Under the pieces are notes generated by a model. The model was not told where the DNA came from and searched no databases. It saw only the letters and a program-made list of their open reading frames with translations. A stretch of DNA of 36,051 nt. Source: Candidatus Dormiibacterota bacterium (GTDB lineage Bacteria > Chloroflexota > Dormibacteria > Aeolococcales > Aeolococcaceae). Location of the stretch: the NCBI GenBank assembly GCA_003135895.1, contig PNBE01000205.1, positions 3,926-39,976 on the forward strand. The letters are read 5' to 3'. The position numbers were made by a program, and so were the translations under genes. Shown piece after piece: positions 1 to 8,049 of the stretch (position 1 is its first letter; every line of letters starts with the position of its first letter).

Positions 1-522
1 TACGCGAAGATCGCGGGCGCAACAGTCGTTGCTGTCGACGTCACAGCCGAGAAGCTGGCGATGAGCAAGCGCCTCGGCGCCGACTACACAGTCAACGCCG
101 CGGAGGAGGATCCGGTTCAGGCCATCCAGCGCCTCGGTGGCGCTGACGCAGCCATCGCCCTCGCAGTCTCACCACGCGCGTTCGAGCAGGCGTTCGGATC
201 GCTGCGCCGCAAAGGCACGTTGGTGTTTGTGGCGCTCCCTGCGGACAATGCGGTGAGCATCCCTATTTTCGAAACGGTCTTGAACGGGATCACCATCGTT
301 GGCTCCATCGTCGGCACCCGCAAAGATCTCGATGAGGTGTTCGACCTCCATGCTCGCGGACGGACAACCGTGATCCGCGAGACGCGCCCGCTGAGCACTG
401 TCAACGAGTCGATCGACGACGTGCTCAAAGGCAGGATCTCCGGGCGGATCGTCTTCGACATGGCCAGCACATCGGCCGAGGTCGCCGCGCTCTCTCGCGA
501 GGAGGTCCGAGCCGCGCAGTGA
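1..522 (+). CDS. Zinc-type alcohol dehydrogenase, C-terminal part (5' end outside window)
   Basis: The reading frame is open from base 1, so only the last 173 residues are seen and the start lies upstream. The fragment begins inside the NAD(P)-binding Rossmann half of a medium-chain dehydrogenase. A strand ends in an acidic residue (GATVVAVDV, Asp about residue 13 of the fragment), where NAD-preferring enzymes bind the adenosine ribose. The family's lid region (GTLVFVALP) and a C-terminal stretch GSIVGTRKDL typical of AdhA/AdhP-like zinc alcohol dehydrogenases follow. The catalytic zinc ligands would lie in the missing N-terminal half and cannot be checked. The expected reaction is primary alcohol to aldehyde with NAD+ in the cytosol. 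About 275 bp without a clear signal separate it from the next gene. Confidence 0.85.
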   Translation, partial: YAKIAGATVVAVDVTAEKLAMSKRLGADYTVNAAEEDPVQAIQRLGGADAAIALAVSPRAFEQAFGSLRRKGTLVFVALPADNAVSIPIFETVLNGITIVGSIVGTRKDLDEVFDLHARGRTTVIRETRPLSTVNESIDDVLKGRISGRIVFDMASTSAEVAALSREEVRAAQ

Positions 523-797
523 GGGCCCAAAGTCACCCCAAAATCATCAGCAGATGAGGTCGCGCCGCGACGGGGCGTTTTGCCTCGGGCTCGGCGCGAC
601 TTGGTCGCCTCCACGGAATCGCCAGTGAGATTTCGAGGCGTCCAAAGCGATCGCTAGGACACGAACTGGGACCCTGGACGCAGGGATGGCCCGTCTTGAG
701 ATCATCCGCGTGTGGACGAGAAACTCGACCGGGCGGCCGCGGGTGACGTTCCTGTGTCAGAGGCAGAGGCGGCGGTCCGTGGGCTCTCCGCGCGGCG

Positions 798-1769
798 GTG
801 CGTCGTGTCGCTCGTGCAGGTCTAGCCACGAGCCAAGACGCATCGAGACGTGTCCACGTCGACCTTTTCGGTACGGCACTGATTGCCGCCGCATCGGTTC
901 AACTTGGGGCTATCGTCATCATCGCCAAACTTCTGACCGAGAAGACGCTGCCGGTGCCCTTCCTGCTGGCGTTTCGGTTTGTCGTGGCGGCGATCGTGAT
1001 GGCGGTGCTTCTCTCCTGGCGAAAGGAGCCGCTGCTTGCCGCCCACCGGGAACGCGTCGCGCTCATCGGCATCGGCACACTTGGCTATGGGCTTGCCGCG
1101 CTGTTGTTCTTTCTGTCGCTGCGCTACGGGCCGACATCAACGCTGGCGCTCATCGTGTACTCATACCCGATCTTCGTGGTCATCGGGTCAGTGCTTCTGG
1201 GGCAGGGGCTACCGGCGCGCCTTGTGGTCACCGCCATCGTCGTCGGATTCTGTGGTGTCGTGTTCATCGTGTGGACGCCTGGAGGCGGCGTCGCTGTTCG
1301 TCCACTTGGCGTCCTGCTCGCGCTGCTCGGAGCCGTCGCGTATGCGGGCTACTTGACCGGCGGTGGTCGCCTCGTTCACCGGACGGGATACATGACAGCA
1401 TCTCTCTGGACGAGCGGATCGGCAGGCGTCGCGCTGGTCGTGTTCACCGTCTCGACCGGCGCTGCCCGGATGCCCGCCGGCAGCCAGTGGGTGATGCTCT
1501 TCGGCATAAGCCTCCTGACGGCCTCAGCCTTCTACTGCCTGTTTCGGGGATTGCGCCGGCTTGGTTCGGTGAAAGTCGCCGCCCTCGGCACCGTTGAACC
1601 GCTGTCGACGGCGGCGCTGGCCATCATCATCCTGCACGACCAACCGACTCTTGGGTTCGCCATCGGCACGCCGCTGATTATCGCCGGTGCAGTCACCGCT
1701 TCATTTGCGAGGGCTCGGCCTCACCGCCAGAAGGCGCCCCCGCAGGGACTCGACGCGCGCACGCCGTAG
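798..1769 (+). CDS. EamA/DMT-family membrane transporter
   Basis: This is a roughly 320-residue integral membrane protein with about ten hydrophobic helices in two repeated halves, the layout of drug/metabolite transporters of the EamA type (usual length 280-320). Recognisable family stretches are PFLLAFRFVVAAIV in the first half, SLRYGPTSTLALIVYSYPIF in the middle and LGSVKVAALGTVEPLSTAAL near the end. The latter two are the paired helix motifs of each EamA repeat. Substrate and direction cannot be read; relatives export amino acids or small metabolites. The GTG start at 798 has no convincing ribosome site, and the first 20 or so residues are polar, so the true start may be somewhat downstream. 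The small gene at 1800 follows after 30 bp. Confidence 0.8.
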   Translation: MRRVARAGLATSQDASRRVHVDLFGTALIAAASVQLGAIVIIAKLLTEKTLPVPFLLAFRFVVAAIVMAVLLSWRKEPLLAAHRERVALIGIGTLGYGLAALLFFLSLRYGPTSTLALIVYSYPIFVVIGSVLLGQGLPARLVVTAIVVGFCGVVFIVWTPGGGVAVRPLGVLLALLGAVAYAGYLTGGGRLVHRTGYMTASLWTSGSAGVALVVFTVSTGAARMPAGSQWVMLFGISLLTASAFYCLFRGLRRLGSVKVAALGTVEPLSTAALAIIILHDQPTLGFAIGTPLIIAGAVTASFARARPHRQKAPPQGLDARTP

Positions 1770-1786
1770 CTGCGCTAGGTGCTCTC

Positions 1787-1792
1787 TATAAT
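1787..1792 (+). promoter_or_regulatory. Candidate -10 box (TATAAT) for a leaderless transcript
   Basis: A perfect TATAAT is followed by 7 nt and then a GTG codon at 1800, so transcription would begin at or next to the start codon. No good -35 hexamer is seen 16-18 nt upstream. The arrangement recurs at four other unit starts in this window. Confidence 0.5.
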
Positions 1793-1799
1793 GGGACAC

Positions 1800-1934
1800 G
1801 TGCCTCTGTGGATCCTCGGCAATCCCGACGACACTCCCTCTCAAGTCTGGAAGAAGTTCTTCGCTCGTCAGATCATCATTTTTGGCGCAGTCGCACTCCT
1901 CATTCTGATTACCGTTCTCATAGTCCATCGCTAG
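1800..1934 (+). CDS. Small single-pass membrane protein (44 aa)
   Basis: A short frame encodes 44 residues. The polar N-terminal half (PLWILGNPDDTPSQVWKKFF) is followed by Ala-Arg-Gln and then one strongly hydrophobic stretch of about 17 residues (IIIFGAVALLILITVLI), ending in His-Arg. The Lys-Lys and Arg ahead of the helix fit an N-in single-pass topology. The GTG at 1800 sits 7 nt after a TATAAT box, which favours leaderless translation. An in-frame ATG at 1791 overlaps that box and would add three residues. I recognise no family. It lies between the DMT gene and the convergent aminotransferase. Most of the support is the promoter position plus the membrane segment, so it remains a prediction. 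Confidence 0.5.
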   Translation: MPLWILGNPDDTPSQVWKKFFARQIIIFGAVALLILITVLIVHR

Positions 1935-2025
1935 AGACTCCATGGAGCGATCGCCGCCTCTCCCGGACGCTGCGCGTGCCATACGAAAGGGAGCGCTGCC
2001 GACGCATCAGCTTCACGCGCTTTGG

Positions 2026-3324
2026 TCAGACATCCGCCAATGCATCGTCCAGGTTCGATAAGAAGACGTCGGCATTCTCGCGGCTGAAGGGCAGCGGAGG
2101 CCGGAGCTTTAGCACGTTCCCGAGAGGCCCCGTAATGCCTGTCAACACTCTACGCTCGCGAAGCCGATTCATCAGTCGTTGCGCCCTCGGCCCGTCGGGC
2201 ACCCCATCGGAGTGAGGCGCAACGATGTCTGCGCCGATGAACAATCCAGTGCCGCGAATCTCACCGATACCTCGATCCGCGCTCGCGATCCGACTCATGC
2301 CGCTTCGCAGATACTGTCCCACGCTCGTCGCATTGTCGAGTAAGCCTTCATCTGCCAGCACATCCAGTACAGCACGCGCGGCCGCCACGCACACGGAGTT
2401 CGCCGCGAACGTGTTGAAGTATTTCACCGCTGTCCCGAAGTCGGTCAACAGTTCTGCCCTCGCCACCACTCCAGCGATGGGCATTCCGTTCCCCATCGGT
2501 TTCCCGAGAGCGACCAGGTCCGGGACGACTCCATGGCGCTGAAACCCCCACATATCTCCAGTACGACCGAACCCAGCCTGCACCTCGTCGGCGACCACAA
2601 GACCGCCCGCTGCATGCACCACACCGACAGCATCTTGCAGAAAGCCCGCCGGGTGCGTGAAGACACCATCGGAGGAGAAGACGGTATCGACCACGAGAGT
2701 CCCGAATCCGATCCCGTGGCGCTCAAGGTCCTTGATCGCTGAGCTCACTGCCGCTGCCCAGACTGGTCCGGCGCCATCGCCTGAGGATGGAGCGTGGATC
2801 GTGCGGACATGCCGTCCAAGAGGCACGCGCTCGCCGATCATCGGTGATATCTCAGCGACACCAGTCGTGATGCCATGGTAGGCGTTGGCGGTCACGATGA
2901 TGCCCTCGCGACGTGTATGAAACCGCGAGATGCGGAGAGCGAGATCGATAGCCTCACTGCCGGTGCACGTGAACATCACGTGCTCCAGTTCGCTCGGGAA
3001 CGTTCTCAGCAGGCGCTCCGCGTAGTCCACCACCAGCTCGGAGGCATATCTCGTATTGGCGTTCAACGTCGCCGCTTGCTCTGCTATCGCGGCGACTACC
3101 CGAGGGTGGCAGTGGCCGACGGCCGGCACGTTGTTGTAAACGTCGAGGTACGCGCGACCCAGGTCGTCGTAAAGGTATACGCCTTCTCCGCGCACGAGAT
3201 GGATCGGCGCGTCGTACGAGAGTCTGTATGCTGGACCGAGTGCTCGCGCCCGGCGTCGCACGATGTTGTTGACGTCCACAGAGTCATCCCGTGCCAATCG
3301 GCTTTCGATGTCCTCTACCGTCAT
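2026..3324 (-). CDS. Class III PLP enzyme, AGXT2L-type phospho-lyase (hydroxylysine/ethanolamine-phosphate lyase-like)
   Basis: A 432-residue fold-type I PLP enzyme of the class III aminotransferase family. The cofactor lysine is about K275 in LGKPMGNGMPIAG, and the Asp that pairs with the pyridine nitrogen is D246 in VVADEVQAGFGRTG. The N-terminal third (VGHCHPRVV, LNANTRY, DYAERLL, GSEAIDLALR) resembles the human ETNPPL/PHYKPL phospho-lyases more than transaminases. Those enzymes eliminate phosphate from O-phosphoethanolamine or 5-phosphohydroxylysine, giving an aldehyde, ammonia and phosphate. The gene lies 18 bp downstream of a kinase of the hydroxylysine-kinase type, so the pair would phosphorylate and then eliminate an amino alcohol. 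An ordinary omega-transaminase role is possible but less likely in this context. Confidence 0.8.
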   Translation of the reverse strand: MTVEDIESRLARDDSVDVNNIVRRRARALGPAYRLSYDAPIHLVRGEGVYLYDDLGRAYLDVYNNVPAVGHCHPRVVAAIAEQAATLNANTRYASELVVDYAERLLRTFPSELEHVMFTCTGSEAIDLALRISRFHTRREGIIVTANAYHGITTGVAEISPMIGERVPLGRHVRTIHAPSSGDGAGPVWAAAVSSAIKDLERHGIGFGTLVVDTVFSSDGVFTHPAGFLQDAVGVVHAAGGLVVADEVQAGFGRTGDMWGFQRHGVVPDLVALGKPMGNGMPIAGVVARAELLTDFGTAVKYFNTFAANSVCVAAARAVLDVLADEGLLDNATSVGQYLRSGMSRIASADRGIGEIRGTGLFIGADIVAPHSDGVPDGPRAQRLMNRLRERRVLTGITGPLGNVLKLRPPLPFSRENADVFLSNLDDALADV

Positions 3325-3342
3325 GGGTTACGGACGCTACAC

Positions 3343-4419
3343 CTAGATCACGCCACAGCGGCGCATGAGATCTGCGACGACGACGCTGTGCGAAACCGCT
3401 TGCAGACTATTGAACTGAGCCCAGGTGCTGACGAGGTTGCGCACAATGTACGGGCGGTCCGCGGGAAACAGGGAGGCCCTCCACTCCGTGATGACAATGC
3501 GGAAGATCAACCTCATGAGGACCAAGTCAAAGAAGATCGTGAGCTCCTCCCTCAGCAGCGCTTCGATCTGATGGTAACCGACAACCAGATCGATTGCCGC
3601 GGCCGTGGGGTCCACGTCGCTTGTGATGTGATATGACGCTGCGACTGCCACATCGAGGATCAGTGGCGCTCGAACGGCGTCTCCGAAGTCGAGGATGCCG
3701 GAGACGACTCGACGATACGGGTCGATGAGGATGTTGCCACTGTTGAAGTCGTTGTGGATCATTTGGGAGCGTAGCGTTGTGAGCTGCGGGGATACAACAG
3801 TTGCGAAGCTGTCGACATGGCGGAGTAGCGTTTGGCGGGCGTTCCGATCAGGGATCACGGGAATGAGTTCTTTGAGGTGATGCGCCCATTGCAGATCCCA
3901 TATGAGAATGCGATCCGCTGCGCCGTGGGTGAAGTGTCGCAAGCCTTGGTCGAGACGCGCCAGCGTCGCTCCAACTTCGCGGCGGAGACTCGCCGATGGA
4001 GAAACAGAGTGCAACGGTCGCCCATACAGATACGAGGTGACGCGCGCGACGCGACCGGCGTTGTGACCGTTAGTCAGCTGATGCTCGCTGAGCCCGTCCT
4101 TTGTGGCAAGAACGCGCGGTGTCGGGATCGCGGGGGTTGTGACAGCGAGATAGAGAAGCAAGCTGGTGTGCAGATTCGTGACGAGCCGGTCTTCCTGGTG
4201 ATGAGCCACCTTGAGGACCAGCCGTGCGCCGTCACGGCCGTCAATTCGAAAATTATCATCACGTTCGCCCGTCAAACGTGTCGCCTTCCCCGCAGTTGCA
4301 TAGTAACGAAGCATCAACTCTGCAGCTTCGGCTGTTGAAAGCGGCGGGGAAGCTACTGCGAGGACTGCCTTCGAGGCAGCCCATGCTTCGGGGAACGGTG
4401 TCTCGAGGCGGCCCGTCAT
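3343..4419 (-). CDS. APH-fold small-molecule kinase, hydroxylysine-kinase-like
   Basis: A 358-residue protein with the aminoglycoside-phosphotransferase/choline-kinase fold. The catalytic loop is MIHNDFNSGNILID (about residues 220-233), with H222, D224 as base and N229. It is followed by GILDFGDA, whose D244 holds the magnesium. The N-terminal lobe carries DDNFRI and LVLKVAH, with a Lys at about 70 as the ATP-binding residue. This order and the linked phospho-lyase resemble hydroxylysine kinase (AGPHD1/HYKK) rather than antibiotic-modifying enzymes. It is the first gene of a two-gene minus-strand operon. The ATG at 4419 has only a weak ribosome site. The exact substrate (5-hydroxylysine, ethanolamine or another amino alcohol) is inferred from family and partner only. 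Confidence 0.75.
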   Translation of the reverse strand: MTGRLETPFPEAWAASKAVLAVASPPLSTAEAAELMLRYYATAGKATRLTGERDDNFRIDGRDGARLVLKVAHHQEDRLVTNLHTSLLLYLAVTTPAIPTPRVLATKDGLSEHQLTNGHNAGRVARVTSYLYGRPLHSVSPSASLRREVGATLARLDQGLRHFTHGAADRILIWDLQWAHHLKELIPVIPDRNARQTLLRHVDSFATVVSPQLTTLRSQMIHNDFNSGNILIDPYRRVVSGILDFGDAVRAPLILDVAVAASYHITSDVDPTAAAIDLVVGYHQIEALLREELTIFFDLVLMRLIFRIVITEWRASLFPADRPYIVRNLVSTWAQFNSLQAVSHSVVVADLMRRCGVI

Positions 4420-5125
4420 CCTGACGTTTCTCGATTGGCGCGCACAACGTGATCCGCAATCCTGCCGGATGATCTGGGAAGGCCTGTTCGTCTCCCCTGG
4501 GGCCGCTTCGAGAAGCCGAGCCGAGAGCCTCGGCTCAGGCGGCGCGGCGAGAGTGAGTCAATTCCGTCGGGCCATCCGCGCCAGTTCTCCAAGGAGCGCG
4601 GTGCGCTGTCCGATGCCCTCAGCGGCGATCCACTGTTGTCCGTGGTCTTCCGCGCTGGTGGAGCCTGTGCCTCCGAGGAGACGAGCGCCGGCAGTCGAGC
4701 TGGTCTCACCATCGCCGGCGCCACTCGTTGCATCGTTGACGGACCCGACTCCGAGGCATCGAACCATCGCCCTCACAAATCTGGCCAACCGTCTGTGGAT
4801 CACACGATCCACACTCGGAAGTCATGCTCAGCGGCACTTCGGCACCGAAGCTGATCGAAGGTAGCAAGGACGTGGCACCCGGTCCGAAGTCTTCGCCCCA
4901 TCACATCGGTGAGGCTACTCTCATCGCACCCCGTGCGCAATTGCGAAGACTCTTCCGATTGCGACCAGAGGGCACCAGTTTGATGAGAAGCGCGTGTGCA
5001 GCAGGTTTGGACGCCTCGCTCACTTTGGGAATTGCGTTCCGATATCTGCGGTGCTAGCATCGCTCGCCAATCGGACCGCGCGGCCGAGACCAGGCGACCG
5101 CGCAGCAATGGGGTGACGGAGTACC
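4420..5125. other. Intergenic region between divergent units, no gene recognised
   Basis: About 700 bp separate the start of the kinase gene (-) from the start of the large catabolic operon (+). Short open frames exist on both strands (for example 4558-4812 on the minus strand), but their translations are Arg/Ser/Gly/Ala-rich without any family pattern. A candidate promoter for the operon lies near the right edge. The length leaves room for a regulatory site or small RNA, but I see no clear operator palindrome or riboswitch fold. Confidence 0.5.
5032..5060 (+). promoter_or_regulatory. Candidate promoter of the 12-gene operon
   Basis: TTGCGT (5032-5037) and TAGCAT (5055-5060) are separated by 17 bp, an ideal spacer. 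The -35 matches consensus only at TTG, and the -10 matches at four of six positions. Transcription would start near 5067, giving a leader of about 60 nt before the GTG at 5126. Confidence 0.35.
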
Positions 5126-6157
5126 GTGGACTTCAGCCTGTTTCTCGACCTCAGGCCGCGTCAGGGCGCTCCCATGACGTCCGAGGATTTCGAACAGGCT
5201 GTGCAGCTGGTCCGAGCGGCCGAACGGCTTGGGTTCCACGGGGTCTGGACGAGCGAACAGCACGGCGTCGATGACGGATACCTCCCTGCGCAGCTGCCGG
5301 TGCTCGCCGCGTTTGCCCGGGAGACCACGACGCTGCGGCTCGGGACCGGTGTCATCCTCCTCCCGCTGACGCACCCACGTCACGTCGTCGAGGAGGCCTG
5401 CGTGGTCGATGTCATCTCGAATGGCCGGCTCACGCTTGGGCTGGGGGCGGGAAACTACCCGAACGAGTTCCGCATTTTCGGCGTCGACCCCGCGGATCGG
5501 CGTCGGCTCATGGAGGATGGGGTCACCTTCATCAAGGCAGGCCTGTCTGGAGGGATCTTGCCGGATGGCTCGTGGGTGAACATCCCGCCGGTGCAGCGGC
5601 CAATTCCGCTGGTGCTGGGCGGTCTTGTTGCGCCGGCAATCGACCGCGCGGTGCGGCTGGCGGACGGACACTTCGCCTATTCATTCAGCAACCCGGAGCA
5701 GACCTTGGCAGAGCTGTATGGAGAGCAGATCCGGCCTGCGCTGGATCGGCATGACCGCTCGCCCGATGGGTTCCGACTCCTGTTCGCATCGGTCCTCTGG
5801 CAGTCGGACTCGGCTGAAAGTGAATGGAGAGATGTCATCGGGCCGGCCTTCGCCTACCAGCAGCGCAAGTACGCGGAATGGGAGGAGAGCGCGGCGACCG
5901 CCGGCGGCTACGCGTTCGCCACCGACCTTGACCAGTCGCGCCGCGAGCTGTTCGTCGGACCGCCGGACCAACTGGCTGAGCGCCTGGTTTCGTTGCGCGA
6001 TCGCTATCCGTTTGACGAGGTCGTGTTCTGGGCCCGACTTCCGGGCGTACCGTTCTCCCTCGCCATGGAGCATCTCGAACGTCTGGCTTCCGGGTTGTTG
6101 CCAATGGTTCGAGAGGCGTCCCCGGTGCGCGTTGGAGACTACAGTGCTGGCTCATGA
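5126..6157 (+). CDS. LLM-class flavin-dependent oxidoreductase (luciferase-like)
   Basis: A 343-residue bacterial-luciferase-fold protein, the usual length for the family. Typical stretches are RAAERLGFHGVWTSEQH near the N terminus, TLRLGTGVILLPLTHP (the strand-loop lining the flavin pocket), SNGRLTLGLGAGNYP and PIPLVLGG. Members use reduced FMN or F420 to oxygenate or oxidise small organic substrates; which cofactor applies here cannot be told. The GTG start at 5126 is preceded by GGAG at good spacing. The gene opens the catabolic operon, and its last codons overlap the Rieske gene, whose GTG lies at 6144. No flavin reductase is encoded nearby, so reduced flavin would come from elsewhere. 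A monooxygenase acting on an N-alkyl or heterocyclic substrate is the reasonable inference. Confidence 0.85.
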   Translation: MDFSLFLDLRPRQGAPMTSEDFEQAVQLVRAAERLGFHGVWTSEQHGVDDGYLPAQLPVLAAFARETTTLRLGTGVILLPLTHPRHVVEEACVVDVISNGRLTLGLGAGNYPNEFRIFGVDPADRRRLMEDGVTFIKAGLSGGILPDGSWVNIPPVQRPIPLVLGGLVAPAIDRAVRLADGHFAYSFSNPEQTLAELYGEQIRPALDRHDRSPDGFRLLFASVLWQSDSAESEWRDVIGPAFAYQQRKYAEWEESAATAGGYAFATDLDQSRRELFVGPPDQLAERLVSLRDRYPFDEVVFWARLPGVPFSLAMEHLERLASGLLPMVREASPVRVGDYSAGS

Positions 6158-7235
6158 AGCGGAGATGCTGCAACGTCTATGGTTCCCGGTCGCCCGGCTA
6201 CAAGACCTGGAGTCCGACCGCCCCGTGGGAGGCGCCCTCCTGGGCAAGCGGGTTGTGGTGTATCGAAGCTCGGCTGGTGTCATCGTCGCCCTGGATCGCT
6301 GCCCGCACCGCGGAGCGCGGCTCTCGCTGGGACGCATGTCGGAGGGGACGCTCGAGTGTGCGTACCACGGGTGGCGATGGGGTCACGACGGCGCATGCGC
6401 GTTGGTGCCGTCGCAACCCGAAGTCCATTCCAATGCGACCCTCGAACTGCTCCCGGTACAGGAGCGTTTTGGTTTGGTCTGGACCAGCCTCGAAGCGACT
6501 CTCACGACTCCGCCCTCGATCCCCGAGATGGAGCACGACACCGGCGGTGGATGGGAGGTCGAGCTCGGCGAGTGGTTCGACGTCGGCTGCGGACTCAGGA
6601 GCATCACCGAGAACTTTCGTGATTCGAGTCACTTCGCCTTCGTCCATCGCGCGGCATTTGGCGACGTGAATCCAGCCATGGGCGCCTACACAGTGCATGC
6701 GGAAGGACGGCGGCTGTCGTGGGAGATTGCACTCACCTTCGGGTCGCCGTGGTCAGTTCGGGACGGCGACGATGGGCAGGCCCCCAAGTATCGGTTTGGC
6801 GAGTCGTCGGATAACGGGCCCGGCACTGACGCACCGGCGGAGATGCTCCTGAAGTACCGGTTTGAGATGCCGGCCCTCTCCTACGTCTACACCGAGCACG
6901 AGGGCGGCGGACGGCGGTTGGTCTGCCAGGCGGCAGCTCCCACGGGGCTTGACGGACGCTCCTGCCGCGTCTTCTTCTTCGTTGCCGCCAACAGCGAATT
7001 TCGACGCCAGAACGGCCCGCTGTCCGCTCAGGTCGAGCTGGAGGCGCGGATCTTCGCTGAAGACGTTCCCATCGTCGAGAGCCTCGACCCGCCTGACGCC
7101 CCGCTGGAACTCCAGGGCCAGGCACACGTCCGAGCTGACCGCTATTCGATCGCGTATCGAAAGCTGTATGAGGAAATGCTCAACGAATTCAGGTCCTCTC
7201 GCCAACACCAGCCGGCCGGTGCGGATTGGAAATGA
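6144..7235 (+). CDS. Rieske non-heme iron oxygenase, oxygenase component
   Basis: A 363-residue oxygenase of the vanillate O-demethylase / phenylpropionate-dioxygenase-like group. The Rieske 2Fe-2S ligands are C53-x-H55 (RCPHRGA) and C72-x2-H75 (CAYHGW), 16 residues apart. The mononuclear iron site is D160-x2-H163-x4-H168 (DSSHFAFVH), with the third ligand probably D307 in AEDVPIVE. Family members demethylate or hydroxylate aromatic, N-methyl or heterocyclic substrates using electrons from a reductase. I chose the GTG at 6144 because GGAG lies 6 nt upstream and it couples to the previous gene; the ATG at 6165 has GGAG directly abutting it. No ferredoxin or reductase gene is present in the window, so the electron donor must be elsewhere. 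Confidence 0.9.
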   Translation: MLAHEAEMLQRLWFPVARLQDLESDRPVGGALLGKRVVVYRSSAGVIVALDRCPHRGARLSLGRMSEGTLECAYHGWRWGHDGACALVPSQPEVHSNATLELLPVQERFGLVWTSLEATLTTPPSIPEMEHDTGGGWEVELGEWFDVGCGLRSITENFRDSSHFAFVHRAAFGDVNPAMGAYTVHAEGRRLSWEIALTFGSPWSVRDGDDGQAPKYRFGESSDNGPGTDAPAEMLLKYRFEMPALSYVYTEHEGGGRRLVCQAAAPTGLDGRSCRVFFFVAANSEFRRQNGPLSAQVELEARIFAEDVPIVESLDPPDAPLELQGQAHVRADRYSIAYRKLYEEMLNEFRSSRQHQPAGADWK

Positions 7236-7245
7236 GGCGCGAGTC

Positions 7246-8037
7246 ATGAGTGCAGTCAGGCATGGCGGGCGTCTCGCTGACAAGGTCGCGGTGATCACCG
7301 GCGCGACCTCGGGCCTCGGCTGGGCCGGCGCAGTGCGCTTTGCCGAGGAAGGCGCGAAAGTCGTTGCGGCGTCGAGGCGCACCGCTGAGGGAGCCGAGCT
7401 CGTTCACGCGATCGAAGCGGCCGGCGGCGAGGCTGTCTTCGTCAAATGCGACGTGGCCGATCCGAGTGATGTCGAGCGACTGATCGCCAGTGCCGAAGCG
7501 AGGTTCGGCTTGGTGAATGTCCTGTATCACAGTGCCGGCGTCATGCCCACCGGAACGGCACCGGAAACGAGCGAGGCGGACTGGCGGCAGGCCATCGACG
7601 TCAACCTCGGAGGCGCGTTCTGGCTGGCGAAGTTCGGGATTCCGGCTCTGGAACGCGCGGGAGGCGGCTCGATCATCCTGACCGCGTCGGAACTCGGGCT
7701 TGTCGGCGCCCGCAGTATGGCGGCGTATTGCGCTGCCAAAGGTGGGGTGGTCAACCTCGTGCGCGCGCTCGCGGTCGACTGCGGACCGCTCGGCATCCGT
7801 GTCAATTCCCTGTGCCCCGGTCCGATCGACACGCCGATGCTCCGCGGCTGGTTCGAGGCCGCGTCTGATCGCGCCGCGGCTGAGCACGTCCAGACCGATC
7901 CGCTACCGCTGGGCCGCGTCGGTCGGCCCGGTGAGATCGCCGATGCTGCGGTGCACCTCGCGTCCGATGCTTCGAGCTACATGACCGGCTCGGTCATGGT
8001 GGTCGACGGTGGTGCCACGGCCTGGTACGGGTTGTGA
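7246..8037 (+). CDS. Classical SDR oxidoreductase
   Basis: A 263-residue short-chain dehydrogenase. The nucleotide motif is TGATSGLG (about residues 18-25), the structural Asn is N120 in DVNLGG, and the active site holds S148 (ILTASEL), Y161 and K165 (YCAAK). The C-terminal VVDGGATAWYG is typical. The usual NNAG is HSAG here. It would oxidise a secondary alcohol or reduce a carbonyl with NAD(P)H. The ATG at 7246 is 10 bp after the Rieske stop, with GAGG upstream. Its position right after two oxygenases suggests that it oxidises the alcohol they create. A second active SDR with the same YCAAKGG active-site stretch occurs further down the operon. Confidence 0.9.
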   Translation: MSAVRHGGRLADKVAVITGATSGLGWAGAVRFAEEGAKVVAASRRTAEGAELVHAIEAAGGEAVFVKCDVADPSDVERLIASAEARFGLVNVLYHSAGVMPTGTAPETSEADWRQAIDVNLGGAFWLAKFGIPALERAGGGSIILTASELGLVGARSMAAYCAAKGGVVNLVRALAVDCGPLGIRVNSLCPGPIDTPMLRGWFEAASDRAAAEHVQTDPLPLGRVGRPGEIADAAVHLASDASSYMTGSVMVVDGGATAWYGL

Positions 8038-8049
8038 GGTGGGTCGTGC

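Noticed and set aside
4558-4812. 84-codon minus-strand frame in the 4.4-5.1 kb gap.
   Set aside because: Low-complexity Gly/Ala/Ser/Thr composition, no ribosome site and no motif.
5625-6143. Long in-frame N-terminal extension of the Rieske gene inside the flavin monooxygenase gene.
   Set aside because: The extension is an Arg/Ser-rich shadow of the coding strand frame. A GTG with a proper ribosome site at 6144 gives the normal family length.
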